Origin: Salmonirosea aquatica
GTDB taxonomy: Bacteria; Bacteroidota; Bacteroidia; Cytophagales; Spirosomataceae
Reading direction: 5' to 3'
NCBI RefSeq assembly: GCF_009296315.1
Contig: NZ_WHLY01000002.1
Coordinates: 3,873,501 to 3,937,500, forward strand
DNA: 64,000 nucleotides
Shown: piece by piece, positions 23,448 through 32,854 of the stretch
Layout: every line of letters begins with the position of its first letter
Numbering within the stretch: position 1 is the stretch's first letter
Translations under genes and position numbers: made by a program
The notes under the pieces: model-generated
Told to the model about the DNA's origin: nothing
The model's database searches: none
The model's input: the letters and a program-made list of their open reading frames with translations, nothing else

Positions 23448-24767
23448 TCAGCGTGGCCCTCGGCTTCGGTTGGACGAGGATGAACTGCTACTTCTGCTGC
23501 TGCTCGAATTGGAGCGTGGCGAGGCTTCTGAACTGCGGCTCCGGGATGCCGGAGCTTCCATCCGAGGACTGCTGCTACTCCGGCTCGGCTGTGAGTACTC
23601 CCTGCTACTGCTGCGGGACGGTGCCTGCTCCATGCTACGGGAACGGCTCGACGAGCTACTCGACCGTGCTTCAGGTGCGCTGTAAGGGCTCGAACTCGGT
23701 GATGAAGCGCTACTCCGGCCACGACTTGATGAGCTTTCTACACTTGACCGCGTTTCGGGAGCGCTGTAAGGGCTCGAGCTGGGTGACGAAGTACTGCTCC
23801 GGGCACGGCTTGATGGCTCTCCCGATTCATAGGTGCGGCTGGATGAAGAGGCGGGACTTTCATAGCTTCTGGAACTGGCCGATGGACTGGCTGCTTCATA
23901 GCTACCCCGACTCCGGCTGGAAGTGCCCGCATCGTAGGTACGATTGGAGGTACCTCCGTTATCCGCTTCAGCGGATTGTCGCGAACTGCGGTTCGAGGTA
24001 CTCGTACTATTATCGCGATCCTGGCGGTAAAGCCCGCTTTCGCTGTTGCCATTGGCACGGTAGGAGCCGTCGTTGCTTTGGCGGTTCGATGCATAGCGGC
24101 TGCCGCGTATCTCGTCGGCGCGATACACCGGCACACTGCCTCGGGTCACCTGCTCGATTTCGCTGCGGCGTGGTCCGTAGGCATACACCCGGTTGTCGTT
24201 GCGGTAGTAATTGTTAATGATTGTGGTTTGATTGTATACGTTCCGGTAGCGGTTGCCGTACACGCAGAAGCCAAATACCCGGGGGCGATAGACATAGCGC
24301 TGGGGTACAAAAACCCAGAAATTGAAGGGGATATTGAACGAAACCCCAACCCGCACACCGGGCCACAGCGGTGCCCAGCCATAGTACCCGCCGCCCGAGC
24401 GCCAGTCGACCCAGGCGGGGCCCCACTCGTAGTCAGGTACCCAGGCCCAGCCGTAGTAATCGTCGTAGAACCAGCGTCCGTAGTGGAAAGGTGCCCAGCC
24501 CCAGTCGTAGTCCGACACCCAGGTGTTGCCGTATTCGGTCATCATCCATTGCCCGTTGGTAGCGTAGGGCTGGAAGTCACGATCGACATTGTAGGGTGTC
24601 CAGATGGAACCGTACTGCGGGTGGGAAGTCCATCGCCCATAGGGCGAAAGCTCGTTATAAAAAGTTTGGAAAGATACCGACACGCCCGGCTGAGCCGAGG
24701 CAGGATTACCCAGCCAGGAGCTCAGCGCAAAGAAGGCGAACAGATAAAGGAAGCGTGATTTTTTCAT
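23448..24767 (-). CDS. Exported DUF6600-like protein with long Arg/Ser-rich tail
   Basis: A 439-residue protein with a signal peptide ending near 'NPASAQ' (residue 25). Residues about 30-170 are rich in Trp, Tyr and Gly with repeated 'YGRW', 'WGWAPFHYGRWFYDD', 'YGWAWVPDYEWGPAW' units, typical of DUF6600 proteins. The C-terminal half (about 225-439) is a low-complexity tail dominated by Ser and Arg, containing a duplicated block: 'SSPSSSPYSAPE' occurs twice, 28 residues apart (84 bases, near 23677 and 23761). The tail is expected to be disordered and highly basic; whether it binds the cell surface, DNA or polysaccharide is unknown. Long frames on the opposite strand are codon shadows of this repetitive tail. 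Confidence 0.8.
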   Translation of the reverse strand: MKKSRFLYLFAFFALSSWLGNPASAQPGVSVSFQTFYNELSPYGRWTSHPQYGSIWTPYNVDRDFQPYATNGQWMMTEYGNTWVSDYDWGWAPFHYGRWFYDDYYGWAWVPDYEWGPAWVDWRSGGGYYGWAPLWPGVRVGVSFNIPFNFWVFVPQRYVYRPRVFGFCVYGNRYRNVYNQTTIINNYYRNDNRVYAYGPRRSEIEQVTRGSVPVYRADEIRGSRYASNRQSNDGSYRANGNSESGLYRQDRDNSTSTSNRSSRQSAEADNGGTSNRTYDAGTSSRSRGSYEAASPSASSRSYESPASSSSRTYESGEPSSRARSSTSSPSSSPYSAPETRSSVESSSSRGRSSASSPSSSPYSAPEARSSSSSSRSRSMEQAPSRSSSREYSQPSRSSSSPRMEAPASRSRSSEASPRSNSSSSRSSSSSSSNRSRGPR

Positions 24768-25075
24768 GGCTATATAATTTTTGAATGCGTGGGAACTGGA
24801 TGCCGGTTATTGGACAAGCTGGAATAAAAAAGGTTTAAAAGCGGATGATTATTTGCTTTTAGCAGAAAAACGCTAACATGGCCTGAAAAGTATACAAGAT
24901 AAGTCGGCAAAAGATTCAATCCCTATCTCAGATATTCCGCTTACCTATCAGACAGTCTACAAAGCACTTACCCCTATCGGCTTCTTATATAATTTTCAGA
25001 CTATTGAATAATCTGCCCCAGAAAGCAACAGGAACGATTCTTTACCGATTGTCAGGTCTACTTTGTATGCTTTGC
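24768..25075. other. AT-rich intergenic region between divergent genes
   Basis: This gap of about 300 bases holds the promoters of the divergent DUF6600 and antiporter genes. I found no perfect -33/-7 pair and no strong hairpin. The first in-frame start of the antiporter, TTG at 25004, lies inside it, but the ATG at 25076 is favoured. Confidence 0.3.
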
Positions 25076-26344
25076 ATGGACACCTATCTGATTGTATTAA
25101 TGATTATTGGCGTGGCTTCCCTGGGCATGGCCTGGATGCCCCGGATTTCCAAGAAAATCAAAATTTCGTATTCACTGATCTATGTCCTGTTCGGGGCGAT
25201 TCTTTACATTTTTGGCGACAGTCTGCCGCTGCCCGATCCCATCCGCAAGCAGGCCTACACCGTTCACCTTACCGAACTGGTGGTGATCATTTCACTCATG
25301 GGGTCGGGCCTGAAAATCGACCGTCCCTTCTCGGTCAAGAACTGGAGCCTTCCTTTCCGGCTAATTAGCTTCACCATGCTGCTGAGCATAGGTACCATGG
25401 CTTTTTTGGCGTGGTACTACCTGGGTTTTGACCCCGCTTCTTCGTTACTTCTGGCGGCGGTGCTGGCGCCCACCGACCCGGTGCTGGCGGCAGACGTACA
25501 GGTAGGGCCACCCCATGAGAATACCCGTGACGACGTTCGGTTCGCCCTTACCGCCGAGGCAGGCCTCAACGACGGTCTGGCGTTTCCTTTCACCTGGCTG
25601 GCGATTACGGTGGCACAGATCAGCCTCACGAATGAGGGTAGCCTAACCGAATGGGTACTGTTTGACTTGACGTACCGGATTGTGGTAGGTGCGCTGGTGG
25701 GGTTTCTGCTGGGACGGGGATTGGCCTATGTACTGTTTCGGAAGTCGGAGCAAAAGAACATTCTCGAGATGAACAACGGCTTTGTGGCCTTAGCGGCCAC
25801 ATTGGTCATTTACGCTTTCACCGAAATGATTCATGCCTATGGCTTCCTGGCGGTGTTCGTCGGGGCAGTCACGCTGCGTAACTTTGAAATGAAGCACGAG
25901 TTCCATAAGCAACTCCATTCGTTTACTGACCAGATCGAACGTATCCTGGTGGCTATCGTGCTCATCCTCTTTGGTGGTAGCCTGGTCAGCGGGGTGCTGG
26001 GCGCGCTCTCGGGACAGATGGTCGTGCTGGGTTTTGTATTCGTATTGTTGGTCAGGCCATTGACGGGGTACCTGGCCCTGCTCGGCACGGATTTGCACCG
26101 CCTGCAGCGCTGGACCATCTCTTTTTTTGGCATCAAGGGCATCGGATCGTTTTTCTATCTTTCCTTTGCCCTGAGCAAGACGGATTTTGCCTATACCAAA
26201 GAAATCTGGGCACTAACGGCTTTCACGGTGTTAATCTCATTACTGGTTCACGGATCGACGGCGGCTTTAAGCATGGATAAGATTGGGAAAAAGTTTTCGC
26301 AGGCGCCCGCCGCAGAGGTTGATTTGCCTACCGGGGAACCGTAA
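25076..26344 (+). CDS. Cation:proton antiporter (CPA1/NhaP-like)
   Basis: A 422-residue polytopic membrane protein with about 11-12 helices. 'LAPTDPVLAADVQVG' and 'FALTAEAGLNDGLAFPF' carry the conserved acidic residues of the CPA1 ion-binding site, including the Asn-Asp pair in the second motif. It exchanges Na+ or K+ for H+ across the inner membrane (family knowledge). The ATG at 25076 gives 'MDTYLIVLMIIGVASLGMAW', a natural first helix; a TTG at 25004 would add 24 residues with no support. It ends 30 bases before the M1 peptidase gene. Confidence 0.88.
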   Translation: MDTYLIVLMIIGVASLGMAWMPRISKKIKISYSLIYVLFGAILYIFGDSLPLPDPIRKQAYTVHLTELVVIISLMGSGLKIDRPFSVKNWSLPFRLISFTMLLSIGTMAFLAWYYLGFDPASSLLLAAVLAPTDPVLAADVQVGPPHENTRDDVRFALTAEAGLNDGLAFPFTWLAITVAQISLTNEGSLTEWVLFDLTYRIVVGALVGFLLGRGLAYVLFRKSEQKNILEMNNGFVALAATLVIYAFTEMIHAYGFLAVFVGAVTLRNFEMKHEFHKQLHSFTDQIERILVAIVLILFGGSLVSGVLGALSGQMVVLGFVFVLLVRPLTGYLALLGTDLHRLQRWTISFFGIKGIGSFFYLSFALSKTDFAYTKEIWALTAFTVLISLLVHGSTAALSMDKIGKKFSQAPAAEVDLPTGEP

Positions 26345-26374
26345 ATTGCAAAACATAACCTTATCTGTATTCTC

Positions 26375-28983
26375 TTGAAAAAAATCCCTATCCTTTTTCT
26401 GATCCTGATTTACACCTCCTGCCGACAAATGCCAACCCAACCCGTCATTCTGGTAGAAGGCGTTTCTGAACAACTGGCGCGTCACCGCCGGCAAGTACTC
26501 ACCAACATTGCCTACCAGCTAGAATTCACAATTCCGGAAAAAAAGGAGGCTGACATTGCCGCCCGGGAAAGCATCTCGTTTGTCTGGAAGAAAAACTCCA
26601 CCGCACTTTCTCTCGATTTTAAGGAACAGCGCGATCATATCAAGCGGATTTTTGTAAATCAGGCAGAGGTACCTATTGTGTTTGAGAAAGAGCACATTCT
26701 GATTGCACCTACCTACCTGAAAGCGGGAAAAAACACGGTGGAGTTAGAATTCATCGCCGGAAATCTGTCCCTGAACCGCAACGAGGAGTACCTTTATACC
26801 CTGCTCGTACCCGACCGCGCCCGGACGATTTTTCCCTGCTTCGACCAACCCGATTTGAAAGCAACCTTTCAACTGGAATTAACTGTTCCGGCAGAGTGGA
26901 AGGCGGTAAGCAATGCCCCGCTGGATGAAAGGGGAGGTTGGAAAGTGTATCCCCCCTGAGTGCGCTGCCGGATAGTGTAAAAAAACAGATTCTGAATTCC
27001 CGCACCTACCGTTTCAAGCCCACTGACCTGCTCCCTACCTACCTCTTCTCGTTCGTAGCCGGAAAATTTGAGCAAGTAGCGCAAACCCGAAATGGACGGG
27101 AAATGACCCTATATCACCGCGAAACGGATACGTCCAAAATCCGCCTCAGCCTCGATCCCATTTTCGACACGCACGCCCAGGCGCTGGCTTTTATGGAGGA
27201 GTACACCCAGATCAGGTACCCCTTTCAGAAGTTCGATTTCGCCGCCATTCCCGATTTCCAGTACGGGGGCATGGAGCACGCGGGGGCCATTCAGTACAAG
27301 GCGGCGAGTTTGTTTCTGGACAAAGGCGCTACCCGGAACCAAAAGTTGGGCCGCACCAAGCTGCTCTCGCACGAAACGGCCCATATGTGGTTTGGCGATC
27401 TGGTGACGATGCGCTGGTTCAACTACGTCTGGATGAAGGAGGTATTCGCCAATTTTATGGCGGATAAGGTAGCCAAAGCTACCCAGCCCGAAAGTAATTT
27501 CGAACTGGAATTCTTGCTTTCACACTACCCGGCGGCTTACGGCGTGGACCGCACCGAAGGGCCAAACGCCATTGGTCAGCCGCTCGAAAACCTCAATCAG
27601 GCGGGTACCATGTACGGGCCTATCATTTACCACAAGGCGCCCATCATGATGCGCCAGCTTGAACGCCTTATGGGTCCCGAAGCCTTGCGCGAGGGGTTGC
27701 GGGAGTATTTGAAAAAATACGCTTACGGCAATGCCACCTGGCCCGAGCTGATCGCCATTCTGGACCCACATACGCCCGCCGACCTGGCGGCCTGGAACCG
27801 CGTGTGGGTAAACGAAACGGGACGACCTGAATTTAGTTATAACATTAAAATTGAGGACGACAAAATTAAAAAACTCACCATAACCCAGGAAGGAGAAGAC
27901 GGCACGGAGCGCGTTTGGCCGCAATATTTTGAAATTGCCCTGCTTTACGAAGACCATACGGAGGAAATAACCGTGAATATGAATGCCGATACGGTAGTAC
28001 TGGCGGAAGTCGAGGGTACCCCCATGCCGAAGAATATTTTGTTCAATTCGTCGGGACAGGGCTATGGCTTATTTCCTGTGGATCAGGATTTATTGAGAAA
28101 GGTACCTGATTTATCGAGTCCACTGATGCGGGCTTCGGCCTATATCAGTTTGTACGAGAATATGCTGAATAAGAAGTCAGGGATTACTCCCGCTTTGCTG
28201 GCCGACCTGCTGGTAAAAATGCTGGGAAAAGAGACGGAGGAACTGAACCTCGATCTGATCACTGACCAGCTTTCTACGATCTACTGGCAGTTTTTCTCTC
28301 CCACCAGGCGCGCCGAATGGAGCGAATATCTGGAAGGGAAAATCTGGGAAACCATGCATCAGATTTCGGATGCCAATAAAAAGAAAGTTGTGTTCAAACT
28401 GTACCAAAACATCGCGCTGGGAACATCAGCTCAGGAACAGCTTTACGAAATCTGGAAGGATCAAAAAGCGCCTACTGGAGTCACGCTTACTGAGGATGAC
28501 TACACGTCATTGGCGTTGGCTTTGGCCGTGCGCGATTATCCCGTACCTGATCTTCTGGAACAGCAATTGACCCGGATCAAAAATCCCGACCGCCAGAAAC
28601 GACTGCGCTTTATGGTACCTGCGCTGTCGGCGGAGGTAGGGGTACGTGATGCTTTTTTTGCTTCGCTGAAAGAGGAAAAAAACCGCGACCGGGAGGCGTG
28701 GGTAGCGGCGGCGCTAGGGTACCTTCACCATCCGCTGCGGGCGGCTACCTCGCAAAGGTATCTGCGGGAAAGTTTGGATTTGCTCGAGGAAATTCAGCGT
28801 ACGGGCGACATCTTTTTCCCGTCGGCCTGGCTGAACGCGACGCTGGGTTCGTACCAGTCTCCGGAAGCAGAACGTGTCGTACGCGATTTTCTGGAGCAGC
28901 ATCCCGACTACAACCCACGCCTGAAAGCCAAGCTGCTGCAGGCGGCGGATAACCTGTTCCGGGCTGAGCGGATTGTAAACTGA
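26375..28983 (+). pseudogene. M1-family aminopeptidase lipoprotein, interrupted by a frameshift
   Basis: Two overlapping frames make one M1 metallopeptidase of about 868 residues. The first (26375-26959, TTG start) has a lipoprotein signal ('FLILIYTSCRQ') and the N-terminal M1 domain up to 'GGWKVYPP'. The second resumes in the -1 phase with 'LSALPDSVKKQ' and contains GGMEHAGAI (exopeptidase motif), HETAH, and, 18 residues on, the third zinc-ligand Glu in 'WMKEVFANF'. The break lies at CCCCCC (26951-26956): one added C, or a one-base backward slip, joins the frames exactly. A homopolymer sequencing error, a real null mutation or programmed slippage are all possible. M1 enzymes trim N-terminal residues from peptides. 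Confidence 0.85.
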
Positions 28984-29038
28984 TTGACGAAAAACACGTA
29001 TCTTGTGTTAGGTAATAAGGAATCATGATTTTTGTAAA

Positions 29039-29374
29039 ATGGAACTACCTTCCGAAATTAAGCTGCATTTTGATGAATTAACTCGCCTCTGTGAAAAATA
29101 TAGTGTCCACAAGCTGTATTCCTTTGGCTCGATCAATACCGATCATTTCGATCATGAGAAAAGCGATGTGGACTTATGGGTTGAACTCGAGCCCATGCCC
29201 CCTCTCGAAAAGGGCGAAAAGCTGATGAACTTGTGGGATGATTTAGAAGTACTGTTTTCTCGAAAAGTTGATTTACTAACCGAGCAACCCCTGAAAAACC
29301 CCATACTCCAACAGAGTATCGAGAAGAATAAACGATTAATTTATGAACGAAAGGGGAAGAAAGTACCTGGCTGA
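29039..29374 (+). CDS. MntA-type nucleotidyltransferase antitoxin
   Basis: A 111-residue minimal nucleotidyltransferase. 'FGSINTD' (Gly30-Ser31) and 'SDVDLWVEL' (Asp43, Asp45) form the GS...DxD metal and nucleotide site. The spacing is GS-X11-DxD, one longer than the usual GS-X10-DxD. In HEPN/MNT modules this protein adenylylates a tyrosine of the HEPN RNase toxin and so silences it. It overlaps the HEPN gene by 32 bases, which implies coupled expression. No GGTACC lies in the pair. Confidence 0.85.
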   Translation: MELPSEIKLHFDELTRLCEKYSVHKLYSFGSINTDHFDHEKSDVDLWVELEPMPPLEKGEKLMNLWDDLEVLFSRKVDLLTEQPLKNPILQQSIEKNKRLIYERKGKKVPG

Positions 29375-29678
29375 CATTCTACTTGCGATAGAGTTAATCG
29401 ACGAATTTATCAGCGATATTTCCAATTTTGCTGATTATCAGATTGATTTAAAAACCAAAAGTGCCGTTGAGCGACAGCTTGGAATCATTGGAGAAGCCGT
29501 AAACCAATTTCGGAGAGAAAATTCGGGTGTCGAACTCAGTCACACGCGTCAGGTGGTGAATTTCAGGAACCGGCTTATTCACTCCTACGACAACATCGAT
29601 GATTCAATCGTTTGGACAATTGTCAAAAGACATTTGCCTATTCTTAAAGCAGAGATCGAACAGAGACTGGCTGAATAA
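29343..29678 (+). CDS. HepT-like HEPN ribonuclease toxin
   Basis: A 111-residue helical HEPN protein (DUF86). The catalytic and modification motif R-X4-H-X-Y is present as Arg75, His80 and Tyr82 in 'FRNRLIHSYDNID'. HepT proteins cleave RNA and are neutralised when the partner MNT protein modifies the motif tyrosine. It directly follows and overlaps the MNT gene, the standard toxin-antitoxin order for this family. Roles in phage defence or plasmid stability are known for relatives; none is shown here. Confidence 0.87.
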   Translation: MNERGRKYLADILLAIELIDEFISDISNFADYQIDLKTKSAVERQLGIIGEAVNQFRRENSGVELSHTRQVVNFRNRLIHSYDNIDDSIVWTIVKRHLPILKAEIEQRLAE

Positions 29679-29706
29679 TAAATCGTTTCAAGTTGATGCC
29701 GGTACC

Positions 29707-29913
29707 TCACTCTGCATGAATGACTTTCACGCGACCTACTTCGCCCGTTTCCAGCCGTACCTTGATACCGTGCGGGTGGAAAGGTGATTTGGTCAGGATG
29801 TCTTTCACCACGCCTTCGGTCAGGGTACCACTGCGCTGATCCTGTTTCAGGACGATGGAAACTTCCAGTCCGGGATGGATATTTTTACGTTCAGTCCCTG
29901 TTCGTTCAGTCAT
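29707..29913 (-). CDS. YwbE-family small protein
   Basis: A 68-residue protein: 'IHPGLEVSIVLKQDQRSGTLTEGVVKDILTKSPFHPHGIKVRLETGEVGRVKVI'. This is the full YwbE/DUF2196 domain, a small beta-rich fold of unknown function. It is convergent with the HEPN gene and lies 22 bases after the DUF433 gene on the same strand, so it may be cotranscribed with it. Confidence 0.85.
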   Translation of the reverse strand: MTERTGTERKNIHPGLEVSIVLKQDQRSGTLTEGVVKDILTKSPFHPHGIKVRLETGEVGRVKVIHAE

Positions 29914-29935
29914 GTGGTAAGGTTATGGGTAGGTA

Positions 29936-30592
29936 TCAGGCCGATTGCTTTTCGTAAAAAACAATCACGTCCTCCACTTCCTTGGTGGTAATGTTGAAGC
30001 GCTCAGCTACCGTGGAGATTGAATTGCCGTGCAGGAAAAGCTCGAACACCGCCTGCGACAGTACCTCTGTGTCACCTACCACCGGTCGGCCCGACTGCCG
30101 GGTAGGGTCAATCTGAATGGCCGATTCGCGACCCTGCGGGTAAAGTTTGGCGGCTAGGGAGTCATCGCCGAACTCAATGCGCTTGCAGAAAGGCTCCACA
30201 ACCTGCTGAATCGTCAGTTGCAGCGTCTGGTCCGCTTTGATCAATTCGCCCAGCTCGGCGTTATAGAACACACTCTTTCCATCGGTAAGGATGCTGGCCG
30301 TGGCGAATGGATAATTCGTATGTAGCATATCGGCCAAAATTTCCCGCGCATTGTTAATTTTGGAAGGCCAAACACCCTGCGCACGCAACTGGTAAAAGGT
30401 GTAGAACTCGATGAGCGTATGAAAATCAGCCGCCAGATCGGGTTCGCCTTCCGACTCACCTGTACCCAGTTGGCCCTTTTTATACTCCCGCATCCATTGT
30501 TTAACCTGAGCCTCGGGTAGGTCCAGAATAATGGCGATGTCTTCGACCGAATAGGTCGTGTTTGGTCGTCTGGAATTCTTGTTCGCTTTCAC
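29936..30592 (-). CDS. DUF433 domain protein (VapB-like antitoxin fold)
   Basis: A protein of about 218 residues. An N-terminal MerR-like helix-turn-helix segment ('SVEDIAIILDLPEAQVKQWM') is followed by a central domain and a C-terminal DUF433 region ('IQIDPTRQSGRPVVGDTEVLSQAVFELFLHGNSISTVAERFNITTKEVEDVIVFYE'). DUF433 resembles antitoxin DNA-binding domains, but no toxin gene is adjacent. The start is uncertain: the frame is open to a TTG at 30640, but a GTG at 30592 lies just after a TATCTTTA box (30621-30614, minus strand) close to the -7 consensus, so 30592 is chosen. Confidence 0.7.
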   Translation of the reverse strand: MKANKNSRRPNTTYSVEDIAIILDLPEAQVKQWMREYKKGQLGTGESEGEPDLAADFHTLIEFYTFYQLRAQGVWPSKINNAREILADMLHTNYPFATASILTDGKSVFYNAELGELIKADQTLQLTIQQVVEPFCKRIEFGDDSLAAKLYPQGRESAIQIDPTRQSGRPVVGDTEVLSQAVFELFLHGNSISTVAERFNITTKEVEDVIVFYEKQSA

Positions 30593-30625
30593 ACAGTCGG
30601 TTTTTAGTAATCGTAAAGATAGGGA

Positions 30626-32005
30626 TTGAGGGGACGCCAAGCCAGCGATGGCCCAGCGAAAGTTTTCACGAAAATCCCATTCCTTGACTTTACCTTTGTA
30701 GGCAGGGCAGTAGATGCCTTTAGGGATAAACTAAGAAACACCGATCTTCATTTACCTATTGGCTACCCCAACCCCAACGATCCTTACGCCGCGCTGCGCT
30801 ACTATGAATTCCGGTATTTTATCGCTAATAGTTTCCTGTTTACGGTAGGATTTCTGATTCAGGAGGTCATCGTGGGCTATGAATTGTACAAACTCACCCA
30901 CGACCCGCTATCGTTGGGACTGATCGGCCTCGCCGAGGTGGTACCCTTTGTATTGGTGTCGCTGTTCGGGGGGTACGTCGCTGACCGCTACGATAAGCGT
31001 AATGTGCTTCGTATCAGCCTGGTGATCATTATTCTGGCTTCTTTCATCCTCTATTTGATTTTCCAGCCCGGCTTTTTTGATTACTATACTTTGCGCGGTC
31101 GCCTGGCGCTGATCTATTCAGTTTTTTTTCTGATTGGGGCGGCCAAAGGCTTTTATTCGCCGTCTTCCTCGTCATTGAAGCCTTTTCTGGTGCCCCGGGC
31201 GATTTATCACAATTCGTCTACGTGGAGTAGCTCGTTCTGGCAGGCGGGTTCGGTCATGGGACCGGGCATTGCGGGTTTTCTGTACGTCCTGATCGGCTTG
31301 ACCCACACACTGCTGGTCGTAATCGGCTGCTTCGTGGTTTGCCTGTTTTTGATCTCCATGATTGACAAAAAGCCCATCCCGGTAGCCACCAACCCTGGTA
31401 CCATCTGGCAGAATCTGCGCGAGGGACTAAGCTTTGTGTTCAAGACCCGCATTGTCTTTTACGCCATTTCGCTCGATTTGTTTTCAGTGCTGTTCGGGGG
31501 CGTCGTGGCTATTCTCCCCGTTTTTGCCGAGGACATTCTGCACGTAGGACCCGAGGGGCTGGGGCTGCTGCGGGCCGCACCTTCGGTGGGCGCCCTGCTC
31601 ACGATGTTTTTTATGGCGTACTATCCACCCACCCACACGGCCTGGCGCAACATGCTGGTGGCTGTAGCGGGCTTTGGAATCTTCACAATTCTATTTGCTT
31701 TGTCGGAATATTTCTGGCTGTCGTGCTTTGCCCTGTTCATGACGGGTTCGTGCGATAGCGTCAGCGTCATCATCCGGCAAACGATCCTGCAAATCTATCC
31801 GCCCGACGAAATGCGGGGTCGTGTGGCGGCGGTTAACGGTATTTTTGTGAGCTCATCCAACGAGCTGGGGGCCTTCGAGTCGGGCGTGGGTGCCAAACTA
31901 TTGGGTACGGTACCTTCGGTGCTGCTGGGTGGGGTAGTCACGGTGGGAGTGGTTTCGTGGATTTATGTCCGGTCGCGGGATCTGTTTGGGGTGAGGCTAA
32001 GCTGA
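30626..32005 (+). CDS. MFS transporter (EntS-like), start uncertain
   Basis: Up to 459 residues with about 12 membrane helices. The loop 'GGYVADRYDKRNVLRIS' is the major facilitator signature between helices 2 and 3, and the overall pattern matches MFS_3/EntS-type exporters. Substrate is unknown. Homology-like sequence begins around 'NDPYAALRYYEFRYFIANS' (from about 30770). The only in-frame conventional upstream starts are TTG codons such as 30626, yet a perfect -7 box TACCTTTG sits at 30691-30698, downstream of it. An ATG at 30714-30716 is in another phase and meets a stop after six codons. A non-standard start or an N-terminal frameshift is possible. Confidence 0.8.
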   Translation: MRGRQASDGPAKVFTKIPFLDFTFVGRAVDAFRDKLRNTDLHLPIGYPNPNDPYAALRYYEFRYFIANSFLFTVGFLIQEVIVGYELYKLTHDPLSLGLIGLAEVVPFVLVSLFGGYVADRYDKRNVLRISLVIIILASFILYLIFQPGFFDYYTLRGRLALIYSVFFLIGAAKGFYSPSSSSLKPFLVPRAIYHNSSTWSSSFWQAGSVMGPGIAGFLYVLIGLTHTLLVVIGCFVVCLFLISMIDKKPIPVATNPGTIWQNLREGLSFVFKTRIVFYAISLDLFSVLFGGVVAILPVFAEDILHVGPEGLGLLRAAPSVGALLTMFFMAYYPPTHTAWRNMLVAVAGFGIFTILFALSEYFWLSCFALFMTGSCDSVSVIIRQTILQIYPPDEMRGRVAAVNGIFVSSSNELGAFESGVGAKLLGTVPSVLLGGVVTVGVVSWIYVRSRDLFGVRLS

Positions 32006-32117
32006 GAAGTTGCCTGTTAACAGACCAAGGTTTTCCATTGATTTTCCTGAAATCTCACTTTATCACACTATTTTGCAAGACCATTTTCGGTAAACGTATA
32101 TACAAACCCAAATAACC

Positions 32118-32687
32118 ATGAAAACAACTGGACTCCTCCTTTTCTTCTGTGTGCTTCTGACCGCCAGTGTGCAGGCCCAAACTTTCCGGGGCCTTGACAA
32201 AAGCCCGATGGATATGGCCTACTACCCCGACGACTACGCGCACGATCGTAAGTTTGCACCCGACAAAATCAAGGGCGAAACCGCCAAGGTACGCGTCATT
32301 TACAGTCGCCCGGCTTTGAAGGGCCGTGCATTGGGAGATCTCGTTCCGACCGGCAAAGTGTGGCGTGTAGGGGCTAACGAGGCTTCTGAAATTAAGTTCT
32401 ACGAAGATGCCACGATCATGGGCAAGAAGGTGAAAGCAGGTACCTACGCCCTGCTGGGCCAAGCCAACGAACAGGATTTTACCGTTATTCTAAGTAGCGA
32501 TGTGGACCAATGGGGCGCGTACAGCTATGACCCGAAATACGATGTATTACGCGTGAACGCACCTCTTAAGGAGATATCTGAACCCGTCGAGAATTTTGCG
32601 ATCCAGTTTGCCAAAGGCGATGGCAAAGAAGTACTCATGCGCATGGCCTGGGGCAATGTTATGGTGGAGGTACCTATGGAGTTCTAA
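32118..32687 (+). CDS. Exported DUF2911 protein
   Basis: A 189-residue protein with a signal peptide ending near 'ASVQAQ' (residue 21). The remainder is DUF2911: 'KVRVIYSRPALKGRALGDLVPTGKVWRVGANEASEIKFYEDATIMGKKVKAGTYALLG'. The family is common and exported in Bacteroidota; function is unknown. It stands alone and is followed by a large perfect hairpin at 32727-32776. Confidence 0.88.
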   Translation: MKTTGLLLFFCVLLTASVQAQTFRGLDKSPMDMAYYPDDYAHDRKFAPDKIKGETAKVRVIYSRPALKGRALGDLVPTGKVWRVGANEASEIKFYEDATIMGKKVKAGTYALLGQANEQDFTVILSSDVDQWGAYSYDPKYDVLRVNAPLKEISEPVENFAIQFAKGDGKEVLMRMAWGNVMVEVPMEF

Positions 32688-32726
32688 AAAGCCTATGGCC
32701 GTTAGCGGTTGGCCAATAGTTTTCCT

Positions 32727-32776
32727 TTAGAGCAAAGGGCAGCAAGGGCCAAAGCCCACGCTGCCCTTTGCTCTAA
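32727..32776. repeat. Perfect 17-bp inverted repeat, likely bidirectional terminator
   Basis: TTAGAGCAAAGGGCAGC (32727-32743) pairs without mismatch with 32760-32776. Inside, GGGC/GCCC forms a second hairpin. It lies between the convergent DUF2911 and M13 genes. There is no long T tract. Imperfect hairpins with 'GGCC' and 'CCAATAG' elements flank it on both sides, so a small repeated element is also possible. Confidence 0.7.
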
Positions 32777-32854
32777 ATCCGGAACTGTTGCTTTATTGGA
32801 TAATTGCTTACAAAAAAGGCTATCGACCAACACCTATTAGCCAATAGCTAAGAA

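Noticed and set aside
23405..24758. Long plus-strand frames opposite the Arg/Ser-rich gene (23405-24217 and 23976-24758)
   Set aside because: They are codon shadows of a low-complexity Ser/Arg sequence and show no domain or start signal.
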